A DNA stretch of 64,000 nucleotides from Ifrita kowaldi (GCA_013398055.1 VZRS01007639.1:98423-162422), one strand, 5' to 3'; shown: positions 12,601 to 27,600, counted from the first letter of the stretch. The notes: generated by a model from the sequence alone, not told the origin. A program made the numbers and translations.

Positions 12601-15600
12601 TAGATACACTTTATAAACAGATATAAATAGATATATAGATATAGTTGTGAGATACTTTCACATTAGAAATATAAACTTTTTTAATATATCATTTTTACAC
12701 AGTTTTTAAAGTCACAAGTCAGATATGAGATTTCATGCTTCACCCTTCCCTATTTTGATGTTCTGCTTGTGCAGGTGTTTCACTGACAATCTGAACTCAT
12801 CCCGCTCAAAGAGCAGCTGATTTTTGTTCATTAATTTTAATTCATCTCACTACATCCATTCATAGATTGAATTCACTCGGTCCCTCAGACAGTGTATTAT
12901 CAACCCACAGCAGAAAATTCAACCCTTAAATAAATGTGGTTTGTAAAATCTTCATTGTATGGCTGGAATGTCATTGAAAACAGCTGGTGTACAATTGCAG
13001 TCTGCAAACATATTCTCATGGCTCAGATTGCACTTAATTGCCTCAAATTCCACTTTCTTATCAAGTCACCCTGCCTGGCTTGCAGGAAGTTGGTTTTAAG
13101 CCTTATGAAGTGTGCCCTGTCAATCAGGGGAAGAATGGGATCATTTCAGTGTTAAAAATTCGTGCTGGTCATTGATTTTTATTTTAGTTCAGGATGCAGC
13201 TAAGACAAGGACAAACACTGCACAGTGTGATTCTTTATGAAAATACATTCCCTTAACACCATGGAATGTATAAAATGCATGTGGATGTGCATGAATATAT
13301 ATATATATAGGGATACACATACCACTGTTCACTCTAAGAAACTCTCAGCCTTGGGCATTCATGTTTTCATTTTGACCATTCAGGAAAAGAGTATTTATGT
13401 TACAGTCCACTCCCATGCTCACAGACTGATGTTTATCAGCTTTTCCCATTAAAACTGTCATGCCCCCCAAAATAAGATTAATAGAAGCCAGCATTACTTC
13501 ATGTTCTTGGCATTCTTCTTGTTCATGTTAAATGGAACTGAGGCATCAAGTCAAAAAAACTTCCTAAATTGGGAGGAGCAGAAAAGTAGACTTTTATTCT
13601 CCTTGCTTCAGGAGTGTATGTTTCATATTTACTGTTAGCTATGATAAACCAGATGTAATTTATTGTTGAAGTGTGGAATATAAACTCCACGAAGTTCACA
13701 CTCATGGAAATTGTCAGTTTTATCCCACTTAAGAATCTGTCTCTCTGTAGTGCAGCTAGAGAAATAATTAGGTCTCTTAAAGCAAATGAAATGTACGTGC
13801 AGTTGGTGAGCCTTCCGGTGAAGTACAGCCCAGTTCCACACACTTACTCGGTATATACGAAACCCTCATGGGTTTTCAGTGCTTAGTCTGATTGGTGTCC
13901 CCTTACCAGCCCAAGAGAACGTGCAGTTAGCAGGATTATGTTACTGTTACACTTGCATTGTTCTACTCTTCTATCACTTCGGGGTTGATCGTACGGTTTA
14001 CGTCAACCTCTGCTAGACCTCTCTTCTAGCTGCAGTTCCCAGCCCAGGAACCATTTCTCATCCCTACTGTGAACAAGGAGGCCCCTCCATCGTGCCAGGC
14101 TGTGTGACACAGGTGTCCCTGGGGGTAGCTTGTGGCATGGGGCAAGAACACAGTATTTGGATAGTCCAGCATGAGGCATTAATTTCCTGGCCACCACACA
14201 AGGCAGCAGTGACTCCCCATGTCCCTTCATGCAGTTTTGAAGATTTAGGCACTGGGGAGAACTGCAGTGCTTGAGGACATGTGGTCCTCATCAGACCAAA
14301 CTGCAGGAGCTATGGGCAAATGGAGGCAGCTACTTATTTGCCCTGCTGCTATTTCTTCCAGTAAATTCATGGCTACAATGAACCAAACACTAGCATGCTC
14401 AGTCCTTGCAAAACTAATGAAGAGAAGCAGGCACCACCAGAAGGCTTTTCTGAACACCACCGAAGGCAAAAGCCTAAAGCCATTATGAGTCTCTTCCCAC
14501 AAACGGCTTCCTAATTCCTCAACTCAGATCAGCTTTTTCAATGCTTTGGAGCTGCCTTAGCCTTCCTGCCTGTCTGACCCTGCCCACCTCCAGCTGTGCA
14601 TGTTAGATACGTGTGCATGTTCAGTCTCACAAGTGTTTAAAGCTCATTTGATTCGTTTATGTTTGCTGCATTTAGTGGTTTTCGGTAAAAGTCTGCAGGA
14701 AATAGTACTGCATACAACAAGTCCATGAAAAACCTAAAAATACATCACAGGTTGGATCACTTTCTTCCCCTCACTGCCCTCCACGTCTGGCCTGTGGATA
14801 TACAGAACTCTTCAAAATGTGTAATTTTTTGTTGCTTCCAGACACTGATGTTTCCTTGTTGCTGTATTCTAACACATGACTCTGCTTCCAGGGACTTTGA
14901 CTCACCATCACAGCTCTTAAAAAACGAAAAAAAACCCCCTTCTTATGTCTCCATACACTCCTTCATGACCTTCATTTAATTATCTAAAGCTTAAAAAAGG
15001 TTTCCAAGTTAGTGTAGTAGCAAGTAAAATGGCCTGGGGCCCTTTTAAATCAGATAATAATTTCTAATGGATTACTTGTCCTTTTTATTTCCTGTTTTAA
15101 AAGTATTGTTTAAGCTGCTATACAGGGATCTATTTTTACATCATTATTTTTTCTTCACATTATTATGACATGTTTTTGTAAATCATAATGCATAGATCAC
15201 TGGCTTCATCAGAAACATGTATTTAATTGCACATTACACCCAAGAACAAAGAGATTCCTTTAATTTTCTCATTCTTAAAATCAAACCGCCAATTTTGTGT
15301 TTGTAATCCACTGAATGAAATATAAATACTAGGAAAGTACAGATAAGACTATCAATCCATTTCTAGAAAATGCCTTCCCCCAAGTATTTGAAGCCATCAG
15401 TCAATACCAAACCCCAAACTGCATTTTTTTCTGCCTGAATTAACCACATGTAAATACTCTCAGAATGAGGACCTGATAAATTTACTCCTAATAAATAATT
15501 TACAGTTCCATATGTGTTTCCTTGCCAACGGTTACTGTTTAGCGAAACAAAGAAAAAGTGGGAAGTAAAATTCTGTGCAAGTAACATAGAAACCACAGCA

Positions 15601-18600
15601 ACATATTCAAAGCTTCAGCATCAGGGAAATAGTGGCTGTATGCTTAACATCAAGTATTACAAGCTGACCTTAGTCACAAGGTTTAAAAAAAGAGAAGACA
15701 GAGGAAAAGGAAAACCATACCAAAAGTCACCTCTTGAAGCAATCCAAATTCAAACACCATTGACTGTAAGATGTCTGAAATACCAACACCTTCCTGAGTT
15801 CAGTCTGGTTTTCAGTTTCATGAGACCCTTTGCAGAAGTAGTTACCAGGGGACAGCAAAGAAGCCACTTGCCCATGCCAAGGCAGCCTCCCCTGCTCAGA
15901 GGCCTTAAGATTGAAGAGATGTAGCTGAGGAAAGGCTGGAAATATGAAAAATACCTACAGCAGCTTAAACACAACGCAAGTCAGGAAAGGGAAACGCTCA
16001 AGAAAAAGATGTCCAAATGACTGGAAGGTATGTGGGGAGGTACAGCTACCTGAATGTCTTCCACAGCAGTGCCACTCTCTATGGCAGCTGAAATGCATCT
16101 GTGGTTCTGAAGCCCCTGGGTCAGCTCCAAGTGTGCACCAAACACAAAGCTACCTGTCCTTGCCCCATCCTTCCGCTCTACCCGCAGGAGATCGGCTCCC
16201 ATAAAGGAGAGAGGGGCGGGAGCGGAGCCTTCTGACAAAGCTCAGCTCCCCAGAGGCTTGAGGAAGTGATTGGTTTTGCATATGAGGACCACAGTGCAGA
16301 GATCCAGCCCACCACAGCTAGCAAATTCCACAAATTCCTCTTTTCTCTCAAGAATTCTCTGATTAGCTGGGAAGATAGTTTGGCGTGTAATGTGGAAAGA
16401 AAGGTCATCCTGCCTGCGGAAGCCTGATTTGTATACAATGTCCTAGAAAGGCTACTTCTTGTTTTCAGTGCTGCTGAAAACAGCTCTGGCTGCTGCAGAC
16501 AGCATCCCTGTAGGAACGGGAGAAGGAAGGTCTGCTCCAACGCTGGATGCTAACAGCAAAACATCCAAATATTGCATTAGATGGGCCTTCTGTAAAAGAC
16601 TATTTTTGGAAAGCACATATTTATGTGCCTTTAATCCAGTAGTTGATCCAAGTTAGCTTCTGTCATCAGCGTTACACAGATGGCAGCTACCACATGTTAC
16701 TTTCCATTTCCATTGCACATTGGCTTGAAATGAAGACAATCTCTCCAGTGTGAAGCACAGAAGGCAGTGCCTGCAGCCCTGGGGCTTTCAGGGGAGACAA
16801 AAGGAAGACCCAGGCTATTTAGATACTGGGCTACGCAAGTAGCTCCTTGATTACTTTTTTAATTAAATAAGGATGCTAAAGCGTCAGCAGAAACTCTTTG
16901 GTGTTCCTTCCTCTGCTTGTTTGCCCATGGATGAGCACATCCAGCCACCCTTACATCCAGCTACCCAAGGAGGAACAAAGCTGAAACAGGTTAAGCCACC
17001 TGGAAATTACACTTATTTTATAGAGGAATATATATAACATATATATAGGAAATGACACTGGAAATTAAATCTCTGCATTATTTAACTTTGTGCTACAGCT
17101 ATAAACAATAGAAGAAAAAGAGAGGAAAAAAGGTCATTCCCATGCTTTCACTGGGGAGAAATGGCATAGAAATGACATCACTGACATCACTATCCAAAGT
17201 ATACGTTTGTGTCTGAAGTTCCAAGGCCATTTCCTAATGAAGCACATGTGCTTTACTAGGTTTATTTTGAAACTCTATTTGCTTATTTTCCAGCCATGAT
17301 CAAAAGAACATTCAGAGTGTTCTGTAGGAGGCACTTGAACCCTGTAGACCAGAACAGTTTTCTCCTAGCCCCAGAAGCAGCCAGCAATAATATCATTTGT
17401 ACAATAAGCCCGATTGCACGAAATGCTCTGCTGTTTCCTACTAGTGGATAGATACTGCATTGGGAATCATGGCCTTTGCACGGCAGGACAGGGCTTTCTC
17501 CCCCAAAGTATGCAAAGCTTCATTTAGTGTGTGTTACTGGGAATCAGTGGTGTCTTCCCCCAACCTCCAAACCCCTCGGCCTCTTGCCAGATGCTGTTGC
17601 TTAGTAGCTGTTACCATAACAATGGCTCTTCTAATACCTTGGGTAAAAATGTTATAAAACATGCAAATCCATTCTGAGAAGCTGAGAAAAAGAATCCTAC
17701 CTTAATATTAAAATTGTCATCAAGAAGAATGTTTTCCAATTTTAGGTCCCTGTGGACAACACCGTTCTGAAACAAGGAAGGAAAAAATGAGGAAGAACAT
17801 GAGAAAATATTGGGAAAATTAAAGGTGAGCTGGCAGGGTGGTCTTTGCATCTACATTTCAGGGCTGATTTCACTGTCATAACACTCCGGGTCCAGTGACT
17901 AGTGACAGGCGCTGTATTAGTCACTTGGTGTGTGGTTAAGGGAAGAATGACTGGAATCTGTCCTCCCACAAAGACTCTAAAACAGCAGGGGGGTGGGGGG
18001 TGGAGGGCTGGGGGGTGTCTTTTCGGAACTTAATTCCATCCTGGATCCTGCCCCCACTGCGTGAAAGCAGTATACTCTCCCCAGGCACCAGAAACCAGTA
18101 TCTGTCAATGACTGTTAGCCCCGACAAAAGCCCCCATTCCTCCAAGGAGCAGCCACATGGATCGGGGGAGTTATAATCCCAAAGGATTGTAAATGTTGGG
18201 GATGGAAGCAAACAGACTGGGTCTAGGTCAGAGGCTTCTTTACAAAAACTTGGGAAAATTAACTGCATCAGGAATGGCACTGCAGCTTTTCAGCACTCCG
18301 CAGTCAGGACCTTGAGAAACCCCCTTGTTTATCAGAATTCAAGTAGAGATTTAAGTGTTTTAAGAATTCCAATAAAAATTGTGTTAGCTGCTCATTGCCT
18401 TTAGCCTCATACAAGTTTTGGGTCTATGCAGCTGTTTCATAAACAGGGATAAAAGGTCCATAATGACAGCCAGTCAGCTACCTTGGGTTTAATTGCTTGT
18501 CATTTCAAGTGGGTCCCATGATGGATAAGGTCATTAGCAAATGGTATCTTTCCCACTACATCTGGTAAAGTTACTTTTACCTATCCAGAATGAGTATGCA

Positions 18601-21600
18601 CTAAAGCTCATACATGAACCTCATAGCTTTCTCTTGGCTTTTCTCTCATATATTGTATCTCCTATTCTAAAGTTGTTTACTAGCATATTCAAATTGCAAA
18701 CTGGCATTTGTTTGAATGCATTAATATTAATGTTGTAGAGGTTATATGGGATGCCTTCTCTAGTTGATGTTGTAATTTTTGAGTTTTTAGTGTCAGGAGA
18801 ATTATTTCAAAGGCAAAAATGCAATGTAGGGCGAATGTAAAGGTGTGTCTGGTATCTGCCATAACACAGGAAAACATCATTAAAAAAAGGCCCTAGTTCA
18901 GTGTAGTAATTTTAATGAAGTCCTCCTTTTGTGTTGATAAAATCATGTTCTCTGATACTTAATAATGAATGCTGTTGCCTCAGACATGCTTTGAAATATA
19001 TGCCAGAAAGCAGCCTTGAAACAGCATTTTTTACTATGAAATCCATTGCTCACCTTGTGGCAGTAATGCACAGCAGAGACTATTTGTCGGAAGAAGTGTC
19101 TTGTCTCTCTTTCGCTTAATCGCCGCCTCTCACTGATGTAATCGTACAACTCTCCTTTACTTGCGTACTCCATGATGATCACAATCTTATCTTTATTTTC
19201 AAACACTGCACAGAATAAAAGAAAAGAAAAAACACCACAGTTGATTCAACACATTTGAAAACTGACACTTTGAAGAGTGAAGAAGACTCGGGATGTCTGA
19301 ACACATCCTAGACCACCACTGCAGCCTGGAAGGATGTACTCACAATCCCACTGCAAAAGCAAGTTCCAAAGCTACTTTTTACCAGAGGAAGATTACAGCA
19401 TCTCAGACCAAGAGAAGGAAGTTGAGGTTATCCTCTCTTTCAGATGGCTACATGAAGCTCTTTGTCTCAAATAGTACAGGGTCACAGAGTGGCAAAGTCA
19501 ACTTATCCTAGTGAGGTGAGGTGGACACTTGTGTCAGTAACATACGAATACTAGCTCCTGCTCCAGCAGGGACTTCCTTGTACCAGTAGCCTGCTTGAGG
19601 CCAGAGGACAGAAGCAAACTGGAGCCCTCATATCATTTGGAAAGGGTTAATACAAGGCATAATAAATTCTTGTCTTCAGTGACTGATTCAGGATTGCCAT
19701 TTGTCTTACAATGACTGTTGGCTGGCTTTCACCTACCACCAAAATCCAACAAGTGAACTGATAGATGTGTCCTCCTCCATCCCAACTCTGTGCGACAGCA
19801 TGGCGGGCATGAATACCTGGCTGCAACATCTCCAGAACTGTACAGCTCCTGTCAGTGTGGCTCTATACGCCATCTCATGCACCCAACTCATCCTCAAGCT
19901 TCCTTATCTCCTACCCCTACCACACGTCCCACCACAGGCACAGATTGCGTGCTGTAATCCTCTGTCGCTTGCGCAGAGCCGGCAGCAATGCACAACTCCA
20001 GCGTAAGCAGAGCAAGGAAAATGCATCTAATACACGTCACAGCCTGACTCTTCTTTGGGGCCACCAGTACGCTGTGTCACATGAAGTCAAGGACTTCACT
20101 GTGAGTGGCAGATAACTAATATTTAATCTAGTAAAGCAGGCTGTTAATAGTCTGGAATTGCTGTAATGTCCTGGCTGCTAAATAGTTCTTCTCTTTTGTC
20201 ACCGAAAATACACTGCAACCCACTGGAAACTTCCTGCACCTGCCATAAATAACCACTGCTATAGGAAAACACAGTGATTTTCCTTTTCTTTTTGTCTGTG
20301 GCAGCACTGGTCACACTGGCAGCAAGGCATATACAAATTTATGAGGTTAAAGGATTTATTACACATAGATGCTAGTTTTGACCAGCCCTACTGTAATGAT
20401 GCCTTCCTATACCTCTTCATCAAAGCTCAGCCAGTGGTCTTTGGTGATTTAAAAAAACAGAATTAAGCTCCAGCTTTTGCAGTGAAATGCGAAGCTGCCT
20501 CTCTCAATACACAGATATTTGCTTCTCTTAGGCTTTGTCTCATGTCCTCTCACACCTTGTCACTCAAATCTACAAGCCAAAGCCTCTGCAGTTCACTCTA
20601 ACACCCCTGAACCCCAGCCAAACAGCTCTGATAAAAGGGAGAGCAAACAGCCAGATAAAATTGGCTGCTTACTTGTCTGCTGGCCTCACTGTACCCCGAA
20701 GCAGAGGCTCCTGCCAGCGATTACAGCCTATGTGCATCCTCATTAGCAATAAACTTCGGAAACTGGAAAAGCCGTCTCTGGATGGATTATACATACAGTA
20801 TCCTCTCCAAGAATGACAGACTGATACTGTCTGGGAAAAACTGAACATGCCCCATGTCATACAGGGAAGTGCTGTGATGTGTTACCAATAAAACAGTAAT
20901 GCACACATTCATTTCTCTAAGCTCGGAAAGTCTTGTTAGGTACAGGCTTGTTTAAGAAGGCAAAAAGAAATAGTTTTAGTAAGCTGAGACAAATCAATGA
21001 AAATGCTCTTATACAAGAGATCTGACTCAAACAGATAAACCACACATCAAGAACAGTAACAACAACATCCCCCCAAAACCCCAGCTGATTCCATGAGTTA
21101 GGGGTTACTGTATCATGCACATATAGTGAAGCTGCCACATGGCACAAACGATCTCAGTGCTCTTTCATGGGAATGCACATCCCGAGCAGTTCCAGCTGAG
21201 GACCACCCTCAGCTCAGAGGCACATTTGCCCTTGGCTCTTCTTGCCCCACTCCCCCAAAAGCCGATGCCCTACCAGGTGTTCAGTTCTGCTGATGACAGT
21301 AACAGCAATAACAGCCCTGACACAATAAGAGTATTCTTCCAGGGTGTGTTTTTATTAAATTTTTGCCTTCATTTCTCAGTCCTAAGAGTTTCCTCAAATC
21401 ATCCTTGATGTTCCAAAGTTTTAAATTCTAAAATCTGATTTTTTTTTCTCAAATTTGCCATAGTAATACAAGTCCTGATCCAGATGTATTTTCCAACATT
21501 TCTATAGAAATGAGGTGGAAAGCATTTGGTTTGGAGGAATGTGCATTCAAAGGCACTTTCCATTTCAAATTTTCTCTAACACCCTCTAGGAAACTGAGAT

Positions 21601-24600
21601 AATACCATCAAGCTGAATTTAGGGAAGTGTAAATCCCTGTTCCAAATTTCAAATTTTTGTTACAAAGCCACAGGAATCAATGAGAACATAATCGTTCCAG
21701 TAGCTCATATTTGCCTTTCAGTTTACCAGCACATTCTTCTTCATAAGGGAGAATTTTGAGAGGGAAACTATCCTTGAACTTAGATGACATTACAGAGGCC
21801 TCCTCACCATCACCATAGCTGAATGATTACAGAATTAAACAGCAATTTGTTTCTCCACCCAGGAGAAGAGGTGAATAGGGAGGTATTTTTTTACAACTGC
21901 ATCCTTTCACTTCAGAGCACCTCCACCGTATCAGCTGAACCTCATGAGTAGGCACACAGCTACTTCCTGCAGAGAGGGAACTGAACAGCAGACAAAAAAT
22001 CTAAAATGAGAGGTGCTGCTGAAGGAAGAGGAGGTTGAAAGGCAGTGGGATTTATGTCTATACACACACACAACCTTAAAGACGAATTCAGTGGTCAGGA
22101 CTATCAGGCAAATGACAAGGTGGTATTCTGGCAAATCTCAAGGCATCAGCCAAGTGCACCATGAATTTTCACAGTAGTATTTAGGATGTCAGGCAGGTTT
22201 CACACAGGCACTTCTGAATTTCCCTTCTGAGCACAGCATGTAGTTTTATAAACATATGTTCAAGCAAGCCTTGTGGCCAATGGCTGGGGGAAGAGAGGAG
22301 GGCATTAATTAAAGGCTGGATTGACTTACTGCAAAGAATAATGAGGTAATAAATATACTGCCCTATTAGCACCTGGGCTGTAACCTGTGGGCTGATGACG
22401 GACGGGTTGCCTCCATATAGCTTCTGGGACTGCTTGGTTCACTCCTTGTTTTTGCTGCAGATGATTTATTACCTGCCATCCTACTGCATATTCATTCTGC
22501 AACTCACCCCCCCCTAGAAGTGTGCCTGAACCCTGGCTGCACCTACTGCCAACAGAGAAGCATGGCTTTGGCAGGATGCTGAACCCCAGGAGCCTCCCAA
22601 AGCTTGCTGCTTCTGGGATGGCCATGTCATACAAGCCTGCTCCTCAACCCTGAGCAAGGTAAAGGGAAGGAGGCCATGTACAAGTGAGGTGGGGCTGCCT
22701 TAGCTTCTTTCAAACCACCAATAGTCTGTAAATGGCTGGCCAAATTAGGTAAGTGGAGAACTGTCAGTATCAACATCCAGACATGGATAGCAGGGGAGAT
22801 GGCCTGTCAATCAAAATTCAAGATAGGGGGGTTGCTTAGATACAAGCCATGAGCTTCACCTATTAGAGGGGACTGCAGCAGGAGAAATGCTTGCTACTGG
22901 CTGTGTGTCATTTATTTCTGAGCCACTGTGTTTATCTTCACCCTCTGCAAGCTGAGTTACACGGAGAGCTGCAGCAAGACCTTGATGTGGCAGGAGAGCT
23001 GCTGCACTGCCTCAGCCATAGTGGCCAAGTGCTGCTGCAGAGTAGTGCTTGCAAATCACGACTACTCCTTAGCAGACAGAGCCTGCCGGTTGAGGGACTG
23101 ACTTCGGAGATGACTACACTTTATGTGGCCACAGGGGAGGAAGCAGGGGCAGCAGTGTGAGAGCACATCAGGAACCAAGAGCAGGAACAGCATGAACCTT
23201 AAGGTGTGAGGAACAACGTGATTGTATCCCCAGGAGATGAGCAAAGTACTAGGACATTGGCACAGCAACGTGGAGAAACAGCATTTTCCAGGGGGCTACA
23301 AGCTTGCCTGGGCTTGGTCTGGTCACCCCAAAAGCCTTGGGAACCCAAGCAGCAAAGGGTGCTTAAGATACAGTGGTCAAAGATTTCTTACAAATTTTCT
23401 TATAACCCCACCCTTAACTCTACTGTGTTTGTTTCTTTTTTAAAAGTGACAGAAAAAAGTACTATACTTCTAGACTGATAATTGAACCCAAATCTGCTGA
23501 TTTCAAAGTTCCTTGAAGAACATTAATGTGGAACTGGGAAAGAATTTCACTCCTCACTATCAAAGACACATCTGAAACAAAGTACTTTTTGTAACATGAA
23601 CAATCTGTCCCTCTTTTACAGGTTGTTCTACTATAGTAATAGTTCTTGCATATAATCTCTCCACTTATTTATATTTAGAGGCTGTAAAATTATGAACTCA
23701 GCTTCTATCTACAGCCTTCCATTTTCCAAATAGCGCTGGTTGACCTCTTGCTCATCAGTACTCTTCTTTTCAACCCTACTGCCAAATTCTACCAAAGTCA
23801 TCTCCTCTGAAACTCATGGGACAAGTCTGACACCAAATGAGCATACTCACTACATTTTTTCATTGCTAAGATGTGCTTCACCCTAAAATTGTTGAAAGCC
23901 CAGATGGGCATGGTTTTGCAAACATCAGTCAGAAACATTTAATGGTACGTTGTACACCTCTCTATTAGGACAGTTCACTTTGGACTTAATTACTACCAAA
24001 ACAAAAAAAAAGCAGGCAGCTTTTGCCCTTCCTTCAAGCTTGTAGAATACTAAAGTCAGAGTGAGTGCTGAGGGGGGTGGATTTTCCCCCCCCTAAAGGA
24101 CTACCTCCTTGTGGGCTGATTCCGTTTGGTTTACATGTAACCCTGGGGTAAGGATTTTAGTTTGTTAGTTTAAGAGGGGCGGCCAATCTCTTCGCACTGG
24201 AACCATTTGAATTCTCCTCATGCCTTTGCTCTCTATCAGAGCAATCTCCTAAATTAGTTCCAGTATGTTGACATTCCTTCCATCTGGTGTCTTTCCATTC
24301 ACCGGTATTTTTATTACTCTCCTAACAGCCGCAGACAGAAGTACCTTTCCACTGCTACAAAATGCTCTTTTATTAAAGGTCAGCCAAATCAAAAGAACAA
24401 GCGAGTTTGTTTTTAATTTTGGAGATGCAGACTAGAATAACCTTTTCATTCAGAAAATTCATGTATGACCCAATTACCTCACTTTTGTAATAAGGCTTCA
24501 ATTATTCTTCAGAAAGACATGCGAGTACTGAAAACCGTCTTTTACCTTAGAAATTCAGCCTGATTCAGCTTTTGTGTTTTTGACTGCTTTACAGCCCCTT

Positions 24601-27600
24601 GGCATAATTTTTATTTAGTTGGTTTTTTTAGTAGTAGTAGTATTTTATTACTGTTTTTAACAGAGCATACAGCAGACATGAAAATATCCCAGGTCCAATG
24701 AGAAAACCACTTAAATGCATACACATAAATTTATGCATATGCTTAATTATAATTGAAGATATCAAGATATAAAGTATGTGTTTTAATGCTAAGCTTGTGT
24801 TAAATTGTTTTCCTGAATTATGGCCTTATTCAGCCAAATTGTATCTCCTTTAAAATTAAAGGAACGTAGTCAAGATCCTGCAATAATCTTTTTAAATCAG
24901 ACAGCATGCTATAATTTACTCCCCAGTGAGGAGATTAAATCAGAATGAGAACCATTATCCTTGGTGAGGTTTCTCAAAAAGCAAGACTGAGGATATGCAG
25001 ATTGTGACGGTTTTGCTCTTTAAAAGGAAGGAAAAATGACAGTTGCTAATTTGGCCACAATAACGTTACACTAATTGTCTTTGTTTCAGCAAAGAATACA
25101 AGACCTAACTCCCCTTTATTTAAATTATGATTAAAACTGTCGAGGAACTTCAGACAAGCAAATATTTACATTGCTACAGTAGGACTGTGTAAATGGGAAG
25201 ATGGAAATAAATTTCATCGCTGCTGGCAATCAGTCTGACATTTAAACTGGACCTGCCAGTGATCTCACACGTTTATGTCATGTCCGATGAAGTGCTGTTT
25301 AGGTGAGCACCCTGAAAGACAGGAAATTCATAAAGCTGGGGTATGGTAACTGAAGAGTTAAGTTTGTTTATTCTTGTTTCATTAGTATCTCCAGACACTT
25401 GAAATATTACTTGATGTTCTTGGATGTTATCAACTGAAAACAATGAGAATAAAGCCCTCGAAGGTCAAAAGCCTACATAATTAGAGGAAATCAATTAGAA
25501 ATGTGGTTAAACAGTGTCACCGCTGAAGTACTTTCTCTTGGCAAAAAAAAAGTACCATTCCAGCTTTCCAACTTCCAACATTCTTGATTAAAGCCCAGTC
25601 ACCCACGTGATGTTTTAATGGACTTGTGGCTTTTTCAGGTGTTTTGCACACAGAAGGGGTGGGGTCATTAGGCACCAAATTTTGTTTTGATTATGTCTGA
25701 CAACCAGGAGACAGCAGAGGCTGGGACAAAGGCTGGGACTGCTCTGAACTGTCACAGCCTGAGATAGGTGACTGCTGTGCCACCCTGGCCCCCGGCTGCC
25801 TGCCCCACCCCGAGGTGCACTTGTCTGAGCCGGTGCTGCTGCAGGGATGCAGTTCCCCAGCAATGGCTCATGTCCACACACCCGAACAGCTGCCACACAG
25901 GCAGATTTCTGACAACGCAGCTGGTTTTGCTGATGATGCGGTGACTTGACTGACACAGCTCCCCACACTGGAGACAGGCCTGTGTGTGTGTGAAACACCA
26001 AGCATGTTTATGTTTTGCTGCACGAAGTCTGGCACAAAATGTGAGATTGAACATGTATGTGGCAAGTGCAGTGAGTATCCTGGAATACTCAGTGCCACTG
26101 CTGTTACACACTGTCAGATTATCTCCCACTACCTTTGGGGTCTGAAAGCAGAGCTGAACCAGTCTCCTGATTAAGCATGCAACCTAGCTCAAGCCATTGT
26201 GGACTGGGAGACACATGATGGAGAACCTCTCTGCTTTTTCTTAAGAGTACCAAAAAGCCAATGTAGAAAAAAAAATTAAGAAGTGCATCTTACTTGGGAG
26301 ATCCATATTTTGTGCCTTGTTAATGCAAAGGGTCCAGCATTATAATGCTCTTATAAGCATCCTGGCCCCAATTCAGCAGAGCACTCGAGCCCTCACTTTC
26401 CTGAAGTTACTCATTTACATTAATGCCATCATGTTCCACTGGCACCAAATTTTGATCCTAATATTTATTCATTCTTCAGGGAAGATCTTCAGTAAACTAT
26501 TTCTCCAAACATGTTAGCTAATAGTCTATTCATTTTTATGTGCGTTTTGCAAATGGGCAGACTTTTCTGTATGGTTATGCTGACCAAGGACAACTCTTTC
26601 AGCACAAAAACAGTCATGTAGATAACTGTACTTCCCACTACAAACACTCAAGAGCTCACTCCTAAATGTACCAAGTGTAACTTCACCCTCATGACTGGCC
26701 CAACATGTGTTTAAATGTTTGCAGAATGTTCTTTCCCTGGTTTAGCTTTTATAAAGTATTGCCAGATGAGGTAGATTTTGCACTCAAGCTACCCCTGGAA
26801 AAATATGTTAGCTCTCAAAGGCTTTATTATAAAATCCTGGAGTTTTCAAGGCAAAAAAGCAATAGAGCAGAGGAAGGGCGAGGGGCAGGGGAGAGACAGA
26901 TAGATGAATGGACAGAGGTATTATTCTGTAAGTTAAAATTTATATGCTGAAATCAGAACACTGCCAGCAAAGCCAACTTCATTTATCCAGTCCCTTTCAA
27001 GGAGTTTAAAGTCACTTAAAGGAGCACTTCCCTCACAGCCACACTCAACAGATTGCCAATTACAGCCCTGCTGAGAGGATGGAATTTCTTTAGTCACAAC
27101 TGTACATCTGCCCTGGCAGTAATGGGCAAGGTACATGCCTTTCGATTAGGTTACAAAAAAGTACCTCTGAACTGGAAAGCTTTGTTTCCACACATCTGAA
27201 TTTGCTTGGTATCAATAAAAAAGATAAGCTTGTGTTTACATCAAGTAGACAAATTCAGAGGTTAATTGCTATTAGCAAGAAGGTCAAAAGGATACCTAAA
27301 CAAGGATCCTACTTAAGGAAAACACATGTCTGTAAATGCAACACAAAGAGCTTTCAAAGAAATTACAGGGAGATCCAGCATTGTCCATGCTAGGTGTATC
27401 TGTGCAACCTGGCAGTGGCAGTCTGAAAACCTACAGTAAAAATTTGTGAGAGAGGAGTAAAATATCTCTAGGGTGGCTTCAGTTTAAAAGTTAAGCATCT
27501 GATCTAAGTTAGCCAGCTAGATTCCAACAGGAGCCTCCAGTATGTCATTTATCCCACTTACCTGAAAAAAAGGTCTCCCAGGAGGGAGCCAACCACCCTG

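Noticed and set aside
17026..17048. TA-rich palindromic stretch in intron 4 considered as a structured element
   Set aside because: Alternating TA is self-complementary by nature; nothing beyond simple repeat composition supports a structure.
25752..26129. Overlapping minus-strand open frames of about 125 codons in intron 2
   Set aside because: Two different frames are open over the same bases, the content is Cys/His/Ser-rich without a domain, and no splice or homology support exists.
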